Source: Spirochaetales bacterium
GTDB lineage: Bacteria; Spirochaetota; Spirochaetia; Sphaerochaetales; Sphaerochaetaceae
NCBI GenBank assembly: GCA_022771185.1
Contig: JALFCJ010000268.1
Span: 1 to 9,247 of the forward strand
Reading direction: 5' to 3'
DNA length: 9,247 nt
Position numbers and translations under genes: made by a program. This document shows, piece after piece, positions 1 through 5,538 of this stretch. The number at the start of each line of letters is the position of its first letter. Positions within the stretch are counted from its first letter, which is position 1. The notes under the pieces were generated by a model. The model ran no database searches. It was not told where the DNA came from and saw only the letters and a program-made list of their open reading frames with translations.

Positions 1-1
1 T

Positions 2-1273
2 TACTCAAAGGACAGGGACGCGCATGAAGCGAAGATTCTTGTAGGAAAGGATACAAGACTCAGCTGCTATATGCTTGAGTATGCTCTTCTCAGCGGCATT
101 GCAGCAAGTGGCGCCGATGCTTACAACATGCATGTAACTACAACTCCAAGTGTTGCTTATATTACAAAGACTCAGTTCTTTGACTGTGGCATCATGATAA
201 GCGCTTCCCATAACCCATACTTCGATAACGGCATCAAACTCTTCTCTTCTCTTGGCGACAAGATGAACGATGACTTTTTGCTTATGGTCGAAGAGTATAT
301 AGATAGACCTGACACAGAAGAAGACATTCCTTTTGCAACAAAAGATAGAATCGGAAAAGTCATCGACTACTTGGACGCAAGAATCATGTACTCAGGTTTC
401 TTGACGACTGCAGTCCATACACCACTAAATGGCCTCAAGGTCGTTCTTGATACAGCCAACGGCGCTTCTTATGCTCTTGCTCCTGCAGTTTTCAAGAGAT
501 TGGGAGCTAATGTTACTGTCATCAACAATTCCCCGGACGGAACAAACATAAATAAGAATGCAGGATCCACCCATATAAAGGGCCTCGTGAATAAAGTCTT
601 GGAGACTGGAGCCGATGTAGGCTTTGCTTATGACGGAGACGGTGACAGATGTATCGCTGTAGATAAGACAGGCGCCATCATCAACGGCGACAGAGTAATG
701 TATATCTGGGCCACATGGCTCAAGAGCCAGGGTAAGCTTGTTACTAATACAGTTGTCACAACTGTAATGAGTAACATGGGGCTTTATAAGGCTCTTGAAG
801 AAGAAGGCATCCTCTATACTCAGACTAAGGTCGGCGACAGATATGTCCATGAATATATGATGGAACATGGAAATATAATCGGAGGTGAGCAGTCTGGTCA
901 TATCATCTTCAACGATTACCTCAATACAGGAGACGGTATCCTTACGTCCCTACTTCTATCGGAAGTAATGGTAAAGACAGGTAAGACTCTCTCAGCTCTC
1001 TCTGAGAAGATGAGCGATTACCCTCAGGTTCTTGTGAACGTAATTGTCTCTGACAAGAACGCTACAATGGAAGACGAGAGAGTCAAGGATGCTGTAAAGG
1101 AAGCTGAGAAGAAGCTTGACGGAAAAGGAAGAGTTCTTGTAAGAGCCAGCGGTACTGAGCCAGTTGTTAGAGTAATGAGCGAAGCAAAAGAACAGAAGGA
1201 CGCTGAGGAAGCTGTCAGCGAAGTAGTGGAGAAGCTGAGAGAGCTTGGCTACTTCAAAGGTGCTAGAACATAA
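2..1273 (+). CDS. glmM: Phosphoglucosamine mutase GlmM, 5'-truncated by window edge
   Basis: Cytoplasmic enzyme that interconverts glucosamine-6-phosphate and glucosamine-1-phosphate, the step before GlmU on the way to UDP-GlcNAc for peptidoglycan and other glycans. The frame is open from base 2, so 423 codons are visible. The family is usually about 445-455 residues, so roughly 25-30 N-terminal residues lie upstream; the ATG at 71 is internal. All hexosephosphate-mutase landmarks are present in order: the phosphoserine loop ISASHNPYFDNGIK (catalytic Ser codon 206-208), the metal loop DGDGDR (632-649), the sugar-binding loop GGEQSGH (881-901) and the phosphate-binding loop RASGTEP (1142-1162). 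GlmM is preferred over phosphoglucomutase/phosphomannomutase because of the SASHNP context, the GGEQSGH loop and the length, but substrate cannot be proven from sequence. It is followed 16 nt later by galE, probably on the same transcript. Confidence 0.93.
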   Translation, partial: YSKDRDAHEAKILVGKDTRLSCYMLEYALLSGIAASGADAYNMHVTTTPSVAYITKTQFFDCGIMISASHNPYFDNGIKLFSSLGDKMNDDFLLMVEEYIDRPDTEEDIPFATKDRIGKVIDYLDARIMYSGFLTTAVHTPLNGLKVVLDTANGASYALAPAVFKRLGANVTVINNSPDGTNINKNAGSTHIKGLVNKVLETGADVGFAYDGDGDRCIAVDKTGAIINGDRVMYIWATWLKSQGKLVTNTVVTTVMSNMGLYKALEEEGILYTQTKVGDRYVHEYMMEHGNIIGGEQSGHIIFNDYLNTGDGILTSLLLSEVMVKTGKTLSALSEKMSDYPQVLVNVIVSDKNATMEDERVKDAVKEAEKKLDGKGRVLVRASGTEPVVRVMSEAKEQKDAEEAVSEVVEKLRELGYFKGART

Positions 1274-1275
1274 TT

Positions 1276-1282
1276 AAAGGAG
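1276..1282 (+). promoter_or_regulatory. Shine-Dalgarno of galE
   Basis: AAAGGAG lies 7 nt upstream of the galE ATG at 1290. It fixes that start and supports independent initiation within the glmM-galE transcript. Confidence 0.8.
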
Positions 1283-1289
1283 TAGAGTA

Positions 1290-2324
1290 ATGAATATTCT
1301 CGTTACTGGAGGAGCAGGATTTATTGGATCCCACACTGTAGTATCATTGGTGGAGAACGGACACAGTGTTGTTGTGGTAGATAACCTAATTAACTCAAGT
1401 CCCATAGCTATCAAGAGAGTCGAAAGCATAGTAGGAAGAAAGATTCCTTTCTATGAATGTGACATCAGAGATAGAGAAGGCTTGGAGAAGGTATTTTCTG
1501 AGAACTCATTTGATGCCGTCATTCACTTTGCAGGCTTGAAGGCTGTAGGAGAAAGCGTCTCCAAACCTTGGGAGTATTATGACAACAATATCGGAGGAAC
1601 ACTGGTACTTGTGGATGTAATGAGAAAGCACAATGTGAAGAACATCATCTTCTCATCCTCTGCAACAGTCTATGGCAACCCTGCCGTTATTCCTATTACA
1701 GAGGAGTGCCCAAAGGGAAAATGCACTAATCCCTATGGCCAGACCAAGAGCATGCTTGAAGAGATATTGATGGACCTTAGGACAGGAGACGAGAAGACTG
1801 GGGACGAGAACCCATGGAACATTGTCCTCTTAAGATACTTCAACCCTATCGGAGCCCATAAGAGCGGCCTTATCGGAGAGAATCCTAATGGTATTCCCAA
1901 TAACTTGATGCCATATATTACACAGGTTGCTGTAAAGAGACTGGATCACTTAAATGTCTTTGGTGACGATTACCCTACACATGACGGAACCGGTGTAAGA
2001 GACTATATCCATGTAGTCGACTTGGCTGAAGGCCACGTAAAGGCTCTTAAAGCCATAGAGAACAAGTGCGGCGTTGCTATCTACAACCTTGGAACAGGAA
2101 CAGGATACTCTGTCCTCGATGTAGTCAAAGCCTTTGAAGAGGCCAACGGCGTCAAGATTCCATATGAAATAAAGCCACGAAGGGCGGGGGATATCGCAGT
2201 ATGCTACTCAGACCCTGCAAAAGCTGAGAGAGAGCTAGGCTGGAAAGCTAAGTATAACATAGTCGATATGTGCCGTGACTCATGGAACTGGCAGAAGAAC
2301 AACCCCAACGGGTTTGAAGAATGA
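1290..2324 (+). CDS. galE: UDP-glucose 4-epimerase GalE
   Basis: Cytoplasmic NAD-dependent epimerase interconverting UDP-glucose and UDP-galactose (Leloir pathway; supplies UDP-Gal for surface glycans). The 344 residues match the usual family length of about 340. The N-terminal Rossmann glycine motif GGAGFIGSH (residues 7-15) binds NAD. The catalytic set is Ser123/124 in FSSSATVYG and the Tyr149-x3-Lys153 pair in NPYGQTK, at the same numbering as the E. coli enzyme. The conserved LRYFNPIGAH and RDYIHVVDLAEGH blocks support the epimerase call over other extended short-chain dehydrogenases. The ATG at 1290 has a strong ribosome-binding site, AAAGGAG at 1276-1282. The stop is followed at once by a terminator, so glmM-galE form a closed unit. 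One oddity is a five-residue tandem duplication (TGDEK/TGDEN, about residues 165-174) that lengthens a surface loop relative to the E. coli enzyme. Confidence 0.95.
   Translation: MNILVTGGAGFIGSHTVVSLVENGHSVVVVDNLINSSPIAIKRVESIVGRKIPFYECDIRDREGLEKVFSENSFDAVIHFAGLKAVGESVSKPWEYYDNNIGGTLVLVDVMRKHNVKNIIFSSSATVYGNPAVIPITEECPKGKCTNPYGQTKSMLEEILMDLRTGDEKTGDENPWNIVLLRYFNPIGAHKSGLIGENPNGIPNNLMPYITQVAVKRLDHLNVFGDDYPTHDGTGVRDYIHVVDLAEGHVKALKAIENKCGVAIYNLGTGTGYSVLDVVKAFEEANGVKIPYEIKPRRAGDIAVCYSDPAKAERELGWKAKYNIVDMCRDSWNWQKNNPNGFEE
1782..1811 (+). repeat. Imperfect 15-bp tandem duplication inside galE
   Basis: Units 1782-1796 and 1797-1811 match at 12 of 15 positions and encode TGDEK followed by TGDEN. 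They sit in a loop that is about six residues shorter in E. coli GalE as I recall it, between the Tyr/Lys catalytic helix and the LRYFNP block. This looks like an in-frame slippage expansion, and the reading frame is preserved. Confidence 0.6.
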
Positions 2325-2330
2325 AACTAG

Positions 2331-2354
2331 CCGGGGCGAAAAGCTCCGGTTTTT
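2331..2354 (+). terminator. Rho-independent terminator after galE
   Basis: CCGGGGC (2331-2337) pairs with GCTCCGG (2343-2349) across a GAAAA loop. The stem is 7 bp with one G-U pair and is followed by TTTTT (2350-2354). It begins only 6 nt after the galE stop and ends 15 nt before the next start codon. Confidence 0.85.
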
Positions 2355-2369
2355 CTAAAGGGAGAGAAT

Positions 2370-3911
2370 ATGAATTTTTCTTTTGTTTCCGATATTTCAG
2401 CTTTAGCATCCTTTCTAGAGGGAGTCCTCTCATTCTTCTCTCCCTGCGTACTACCTCTTCTTCCCGTTTATTTTTCTTTCCTCTCAGGAGGAAACGCTGA
2501 GAGAAATGAGAATGGTGAGATCATCTACAAAAGAAGCAAGGTAGTAATAAACACACTCTTCTTTGTCCTTGGTATCTCGCTTACATTCTTTATCCTCTCC
2601 TTGGGGGTAAAGGGAGTGGGAAAGATATTCTCCACAAGCTCCCATCTATTTAGCATCATTGGCGGGGCACTCGTCATTATCTTCGGTCTATGGCAGCTTC
2701 TCTTATATGGGACAAAGTACGGCGCAAAGAAAGAGAAGAGATTTTCAATAAACACCAATAGAGCCAAAGGTCCTCTATTGTCTTTTCTCCTGGGTTTCTC
2801 TTTCTCTTTCTCCTGGACGCCATGTATTGGTCCCATACTCTCTTCTGTCCTGATCATGGCTTCTTCTTCCCTTAAGGGGGAAGTGTATCTTCTTCTCTAT
2901 GCCCTTGGCTTTACACTTCCTTTTATTCTCTTGGCCTTCTTTACTTCTTCTCTCCTCTCTTTCTTCCAGAAATATAAGAGGGTAGTGAAGTATACAGTGA
3001 GAATAGGAGCCGTTGTCATGATTCTATTAGGAATCATGATGATCGTGACTAATATTCCGAAAGAGAGTGAAGACGATAAAGTAGCTACAATCCAAGGTGG
3101 AGAAGTAACAATAGAAAGAGAAGAAGTAACGACAGTAGAAAATCAAATAGAGAGGGAAGAAGAAAACAAGATAGAAAACGATACATCAGAGAATACAGTA
3201 ACAGTACCAGTTACACCGACTATGACTATAAAGGTGGTCCAGAAACTAGAAGATACAGAGGATTCAATAGAAGAGAAAGAAATAGAATACTCGGAGAGTG
3301 AAACAACTCCAGTAGAGAGTAATGAAGAAAGTGTAGATAAAGACACAGTTAATGAAAGTAATGATGCAAGTATTATAGAAGAAATCGAAGAAACAGAAGA
3401 AACAGAAAATGGAAAAGATAAAATAGAAGAGTCGAAAGAGACAGAAGAAGTAAAAGAAGAGATAGAAGAGAAGTGCGACTTAGACTTACTTGACTTCACT
3501 TTCCTTGACCAATATGGAAAGATACATCGTCTCTCGTCTTATAAAGGGAAAGTAATATTTCTTAATGCTTGGGCTACATGGTGCGGGCCATGTAGAAGCG
3601 AACTGCCTGAGATAGATGAGTTATACAAAAAGTATAAAGATAGCGAGAATGTCGTAGTTCTGACTGTTGCATTTCCTCTTCAAAGCGGAGAAGGTAATAC
3701 AAATTCTATTAAGTCATTTATGAAGTCTAATGAATACTCATATCCAGTTCTTTTTGATACTAAAGGAAAACTGTTATCTGCATTAGGCATCTCGGCTTTC
3801 CCGACTACTTTCCTTTTTGATAAGAAAGGAAATATCTATGGATATATTCCAGGAGCGATGAACAAAGAGAGAATGGAGAAGGCAATAGAAGAGACTTTAA
3901 ACTCGCTATAA
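2370..3911 (+). CDS. CcdA/DsbD-type membrane protein fused to a TlpA-like thioredoxin
   Basis: Predicted inner-membrane protein that carries reducing equivalents from cytoplasmic thioredoxin to an extracytoplasmic thioredoxin domain within the same chain. Residues 1-230 form about six membrane helices with the CcdA cysteine pair: Cys26 in FFSPCVLPLLP and Cys152 in SWTPCIGPILSS. Residues 231-368 are a Glu/Ser/Thr-rich acidic linker. Residues 369-513 are a TlpA/ResA-like thioredoxin fold with WATWCGPCRSELPE (Cys405, Cys408) and a cis-proline at SAFPTTF (Pro478). An extra Cys369 lies at the linker-domain junction. At 513 residues it is about twice the length of stand-alone CcdA. The start has AAGGGAG at 2358-2364. 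No partner gene is adjacent, so the client (cytochrome maturation, periplasmic disulfides or peroxide defence) cannot be told. The domain calls are firm; topology and client are inferred. Confidence 0.9.
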   Translation: MNFSFVSDISALASFLEGVLSFFSPCVLPLLPVYFSFLSGGNAERNENGEIIYKRSKVVINTLFFVLGISLTFFILSLGVKGVGKIFSTSSHLFSIIGGALVIIFGLWQLLLYGTKYGAKKEKRFSINTNRAKGPLLSFLLGFSFSFSWTPCIGPILSSVLIMASSSLKGEVYLLLYALGFTLPFILLAFFTSSLLSFFQKYKRVVKYTVRIGAVVMILLGIMMIVTNIPKESEDDKVATIQGGEVTIEREEVTTVENQIEREEENKIENDTSENTVTVPVTPTMTIKVVQKLEDTEDSIEEKEIEYSESETTPVESNEESVDKDTVNESNDASIIEEIEETEETENGKDKIEESKETEEVKEEIEEKCDLDLLDFTFLDQYGKIHRLSSYKGKVIFLNAWATWCGPCRSELPEIDELYKKYKDSENVVVLTVAFPLQSGEGNTNSIKSFMKSNEYSYPVLFDTKGKLLSALGISAFPTTFLFDKKGNIYGYIPGAMNKERMEKAIEETLNSL

Positions 3912-4050
3912 ACGATCATTTCTATATAAATTTGTCCAATTTCTTTAGAAAAAAAGTAAGAAGAAATAGAGCGGTTTTTCTAATATATTAAGCTATAAGA
4001 AGTTACATGGATTTGATGATTTCAACGAATTTTTAAAGATTGTAACAGTT

Positions 4051-4068
4051 TGTCAAAGTCTTGTACTA
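4051..4068 (+). promoter_or_regulatory. Candidate promoter box ahead of the 25-codon ORF
   Basis: TGTCAAAGTCTTGTACTA matches a box at 5435-5450 upstream of the envelope operon at 14 of 16 positions, and more loosely a box at 8189-8207. TTGTAA (4040-4045) and TGTACT (4062-4067), 16 nt apart, could act as -35 and -10 hexamers, although TGTACT matches TATAAT at only 4 of 6 positions. This is inference from similarity and position. Confidence 0.3.
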
Positions 4069-4082
4069 ACTGGAGTGTTAGA

Positions 4083-4107
4083 CTCTCCTTAGAAACATTT
4101 AGGAGGG
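4083..4107 (+). promoter_or_regulatory. Hairpin that would sequester the Shine-Dalgarno of the 25-codon ORF
   Basis: CTCTCCT (4083-4089) pairs over 7 bp, one of them T-G, with AGGAGGG (4101-4107), which is itself the Shine-Dalgarno 3 nt before the ATG at 4111. The loop is 11 nt. The anti-SD strand can also pair upstream: GGAGT (4072-4076) with ACTCT (4082-4086). The two folds therefore exclude each other. This layout fits translational control of the small ORF, but no folding energy was computed. Confidence 0.4.
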
Positions 4108-4110
4108 TTT

Positions 4111-4188
4111 ATGAGAATTCGCGCATGGTTAATGGTTGCGGCACTGTCCTCAACCCTAGTTTATGCTATTTCGTTACTTGCCTTCTAA
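4111..4188 (+). CDS. Candidate 25-residue hydrophobic small protein
   Basis: The reading frame runs from ATG 4111 to TAA 4186-4188 and follows the strongest Shine-Dalgarno in the window, AGGAGGG at 4101-4107, with a short 3-nt spacer. The product begins MRIRAWLMVAAL, two arginines and then an almost unbroken hydrophobic stretch ending in LLAF. That is the pattern of a single membrane helix with its N-terminus inside. It has its own promoter-like box upstream and a strong terminator 28 nt downstream, so it could be a stand-alone mRNA of about 180 nt. I do not recognise the family. Possibilities are a small membrane-protein regulator, a type I toxin-like peptide or a leader peptide. The GGTTG/CAACC pair inside it (4134-4138 and 4151-4155) means a structured small RNA with an incidental ORF is also possible. 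Confidence 0.45.
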   Translation: MRIRAWLMVAALSSTLVYAISLLAF

Positions 4189-4216
4189 AAGTTTCTTTTT
4201 CATCCCCTTTATTTTT

Positions 4217-4255
4217 GGCAGAGACCCATAATCCCCCGGTGTCTCTGCCGTTTTT
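4217..4255 (+). terminator. Strong rho-independent terminator after the 25-codon ORF
   Basis: GGCAGAGAC (4217-4225) is perfectly complementary to GTCTCTGCC (4241-4249): 9 bp with a 15-nt loop. It is followed by G and then TTTTTCTTTTT (4251-4261). The flank on the other side would transcribe as an A-rich stretch on the minus strand, so the terminator faces the + strand only. It ends what looks like a short independent transcript. Confidence 0.88.
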
Positions 4256-4261
4256 CTTTTT

Positions 4262-4387
4262 ATGGTAGAAGGATTAAGAAAAATAGGCTCAGTTAAGGAG
4301 TTGAAGCTAAATGGAGATGCTGTAAGTCAAATAGAAAATGAAATAGATTATTCAAAGATTGAAAGTATGGTACATTCTTTCTTATGA
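4262..4387 (+). CDS. Candidate 41-residue ORF coupled to the hydrolase
   Basis: An ATG at 4262, directly after the T-tract of the preceding terminator, opens a 41-codon frame. Its TGA (4385-4387) overlaps the hydrolase ATG (4384-4386) in an ATGA stop-start junction. The product is charged and soluble-looking, beginning MVEGLRKIGSVKELKL and ending in SKIESMVHSFL. I recognise no family. No Shine-Dalgarno precedes this ATG; the upstream bases are almost all T. Support comes from the overlap, which repeats at the next junction, and from the hydrolase's own lack of a ribosome-binding site, which would be explained by coupling to this frame. It may be the remnant of a longer gene cut by the terminator region, since the frame is closed by TAA at 4229-4231. 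Confidence 0.35.
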   Translation: MVEGLRKIGSVKELKLNGDAVSQIENEIDYSKIESMVHSFL

Positions 4388-5007
4388 AAGGCATAAGTGA
4401 GTATCAGAAGTATGGAGAGGGAAATAGATACGTTTATATAATCGGAGGAGAAGAGTTCGTCTCTTCTTTCCTTCTCTCTTACCCTGATGCTGTTTTTGTA
4501 TCAATTAAAGTAGAAGATTGGAATAGATACCTTTCTCCATATAGGGCTGAGAATCCTTTTAGAAAGGGAGACTATTTCTCAGGAGAAGCAGATACTCTCC
4601 TTGCTTCAATATGCAATGAACTCATTTCTCTAGTAGAGAAAGACGAAGAAGTAAAAGAGCGATATCTAGTAGGATACTCTATGGGTGGTCTCTTTTCTCT
4701 ATACGCATCATCCATCTCAGATATCTTGAAAGGGGTAGGATCTGTATCAGGAAGCTTATGGTATGAGAAGTTTGATGATTATCTCTCTTCTCATCCTTTG
4801 AAAATAGAGAAAGTCTATTTCTCTCTAGGAAGAAAAGAGAAAGAGAGCAGGAATAAAGTTCTGAAAACAGTAGAAGAAAAAACGAAAGCAATCTATGAGA
4901 CAATAGTAAAAGAAGGCATAGAATGTTCTTTCTCTTTTCAAGAGGGTGGTCACTTTCAAGACGAGGAAAAGAGAATAAGAGAAGCGATCTCTTATCTACT
5001 AGGATGA
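4384..5007 (+). CDS. Alpha/beta-hydrolase (putative esterase)
   Basis: A predicted cytoplasmic serine hydrolase of 207 residues with no signal peptide. The nucleophile elbow is GYSMGGLFSLYA, with Ser99 as the likely nucleophile. The likely catalytic histidine is His190 in EGGHFQDEE. The acid may be a Glu in or just after FSLGRKEKE (about 147-154), where related hydrolases carry a GxxD/E motif. The segment WNRYLSPYRAENPF and the SLWYEKFDDY block resemble small alpha/beta-hydrolases of gut anaerobes, from memory rather than a search. The substrate is unknown. No Shine-Dalgarno is visible before ATG 4384, and its start overlaps the stop of the 41-codon ORF, so coupled translation is likely. Its own stop overlaps the next start by ATGA. 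The + strand is conspicuously purine-rich and arginine is almost always AGA. Confidence 0.8.
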   Translation: MKGISEYQKYGEGNRYVYIIGGEEFVSSFLLSYPDAVFVSIKVEDWNRYLSPYRAENPFRKGDYFSGEADTLLASICNELISLVEKDEEVKERYLVGYSMGGLFSLYASSISDILKGVGSVSGSLWYEKFDDYLSSHPLKIEKVYFSLGRKEKESRNKVLKTVEEKTKAIYETIVKEGIECSFSFQEGGHFQDEEKRIREAISYLLG

Positions 5008-5393
5008 ATATGAGAGAGGAAGAAGAATACAAAAGGGAAGTGATTGTAATCACGATAGAAAGAGACAACAAGCGTCTTTTAGATATCTATAAAAGAGGAG
5101 AAGAGAAAGACACTCTCTCTGAAAGAGCCTTTAACAATGTCTATGATAGGGTGGAGTATGCCCTGTCATCGTCATCACTGATGGATGACCTAGATGAAGT
5201 TCCAACTCTTGAAGAGAGGATCAGATTCTTCTTTGATGATTACTACTTCGATAATGTCCCTGATTCCTCCCGATCTGATATCCGATACTATATAACAGCC
5301 TTCAAGCGTTTCTTTCTAATCCTCATGAGAGAAGGAGAGATAGACAAGGAGAGATTATCAAATATGTACTCTCTTCTCTCTGAGTATATATAA
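5004..5393 (+). CDS. Hypothetical charged protein, 129 residues
   Basis: I recognise no family. The product is hydrophilic and highly charged, with an acidic N-terminus (MNMREEEEYKRE), a Ser-rich patch (ALSSSSLMDDLDE), an aromatic-acidic segment (RFFFDDYYFDNVPD) and a probably helical C-terminal third (YYITAFKRFFLILMREGE). There is no signal peptide, and FFLIL is too short for a membrane segment. ATG 5004 overlaps the hydrolase stop (ATGA). ATG 5010 is an equal or better start, because AGGA at 5001-5004 sits 5 nt before it, and would give 127 residues. The same frame is open back to about 4923, but that extension overlaps the hydrolase by 85 nt and has no ribosome-binding site. Tight coupling to the hydrolase suggests a shared task, which the sequence does not reveal. 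Confidence 0.7.
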   Translation: MNMREEEEYKREVIVITIERDNKRLLDIYKRGEEKDTLSERAFNNVYDRVEYALSSSSLMDDLDEVPTLEERIRFFFDDYYFDNVPDSSRSDIRYYITAFKRFFLILMREGEIDKERLSNMYSLLSEYI

Positions 5394-5434
5394 GAACAGA
5401 GAATACTTATCAATCTTATTTCCGTAGTACTTAA

Positions 5435-5450
5435 TGTCATAGTGTTGTAC
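5435..5450 (+). promoter_or_regulatory. Candidate promoter box of the envelope operon
   Basis: TGTCATAGTGTTGTAC shares 14 of 16 positions with the box at 4051-4066, and its first nine bases match the box at 8189-8197. It stands 89 nt before the operon's first ATG, upstream of two alternative hairpins, where a transcription start would be expected. No good -35/-10 pair could be assigned. Confidence 0.3.
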
Positions 5451-5464
5451 CGAAGGCACCTTTA

Positions 5465-5495
5465 GAATGACAGAAGCTGTTAGTCTCTGTCATTC
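5465..5495 (+). promoter_or_regulatory. Perfect 10-bp leader hairpin (stem A)
   Basis: GAATGACAGA (5465-5474) is perfectly complementary to TCTGTCATTC (5486-5495) with an 11-nt loop. No T-tract follows (the next bases are AGGGGATTG), so it is not an ordinary terminator. It lies in the untranslated leader of the operon beginning at 5539. It may be an operator palindrome or an RNA stem; the sequence alone does not decide. Confidence 0.55.
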
Positions 5496-5520
5496 AGGGG
5501 ATTGAAATAGTCAGAGATTA
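5481..5520 (+). promoter_or_regulatory. Alternative leader hairpin (stem B), exclusive with stem A
   Basis: TAGTCTCTG (5481-5489) pairs with CAGAGATTA (5512-5520) over 9 bp with one G-U. It shares bases 5486-5489 with the right arm of stem A, so both cannot form at once. The 3' arm ends 3 nt before the GGGGGA ribosome-binding site at 5524-5529. The arrangement resembles a two-state regulatory leader, but stem A looks the stronger and no ligand or leader peptide is evident. Confidence 0.35.
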
Positions 5521-5538
5521 CTTGGGGGAATAAGGGAA

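Larger units (their letters stand above)
3912..4261 (+). other. Intergenic region between the CcdA-thioredoxin gene and the hydrolase cluster
   Basis: About 350 bases without a large gene. From 3912 to about 4040 it is AT-rich with no convincing ORF or terminator; only a weak AT-rich hairpin is visible at 3939-3967. From 4051 it holds, in order, a promoter-like box, an SD-sequestering hairpin, a 25-codon hydrophobic ORF (4111-4188) and a strong terminator (4217-4255). No tRNA or familiar structured RNA such as SRP RNA, RNase P RNA or tmRNA could be recognised here. Confidence 0.6.

Noticed and set aside
425..901. 158-codon minus-strand frame opposite glmM
   Set aside because: It lies wholly inside a strongly conserved enzyme gene. 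The plus-strand motifs explain the sequence.
2253..2258. TATAAC inside galE as a -10 for the downstream gene
   Set aside because: No acceptable -35 lies 16-18 nt upstream. The match is one hexamer in coding sequence and not enough to call a promoter.
3143..3499. Ser-rich 118-codon frame on the minus strand
   Set aside because: It is the mirror of the Glu-rich linker codons of the CcdA-thioredoxin gene (TTC/TCT opposite GAA/AGA), and it lacks a convincing start region.
3939..3967. ATTTCTT/AAGAAAT hairpin as a terminator for the CcdA-thioredoxin gene
   Set aside because: The stem is short and AT-only apart from one G-C pair, has a 15-nt loop, and the T-run comes 7 nt late after GAGCGG. The evidence is too weak to list as a terminator.
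4050..4268. A 72-codon TTG-start frame on the + strand covering the intergenic region
   Set aside because: It starts inside the promoter-like box without a Shine-Dalgarno, runs through a perfect terminator hairpin and its T-tract, and its product shows no protein-like pattern. The 25-codon frame at 4111 is better supported.
4923..5003. N-terminal extension of the 129-residue orphan protein
   Set aside because: It overlaps the hydrolase by about 85 nt, has no ribosome-binding site and has an implausible Arg-rich start. ATG 5004 or 5010 fits the ATGA overlap or the AGGA site.
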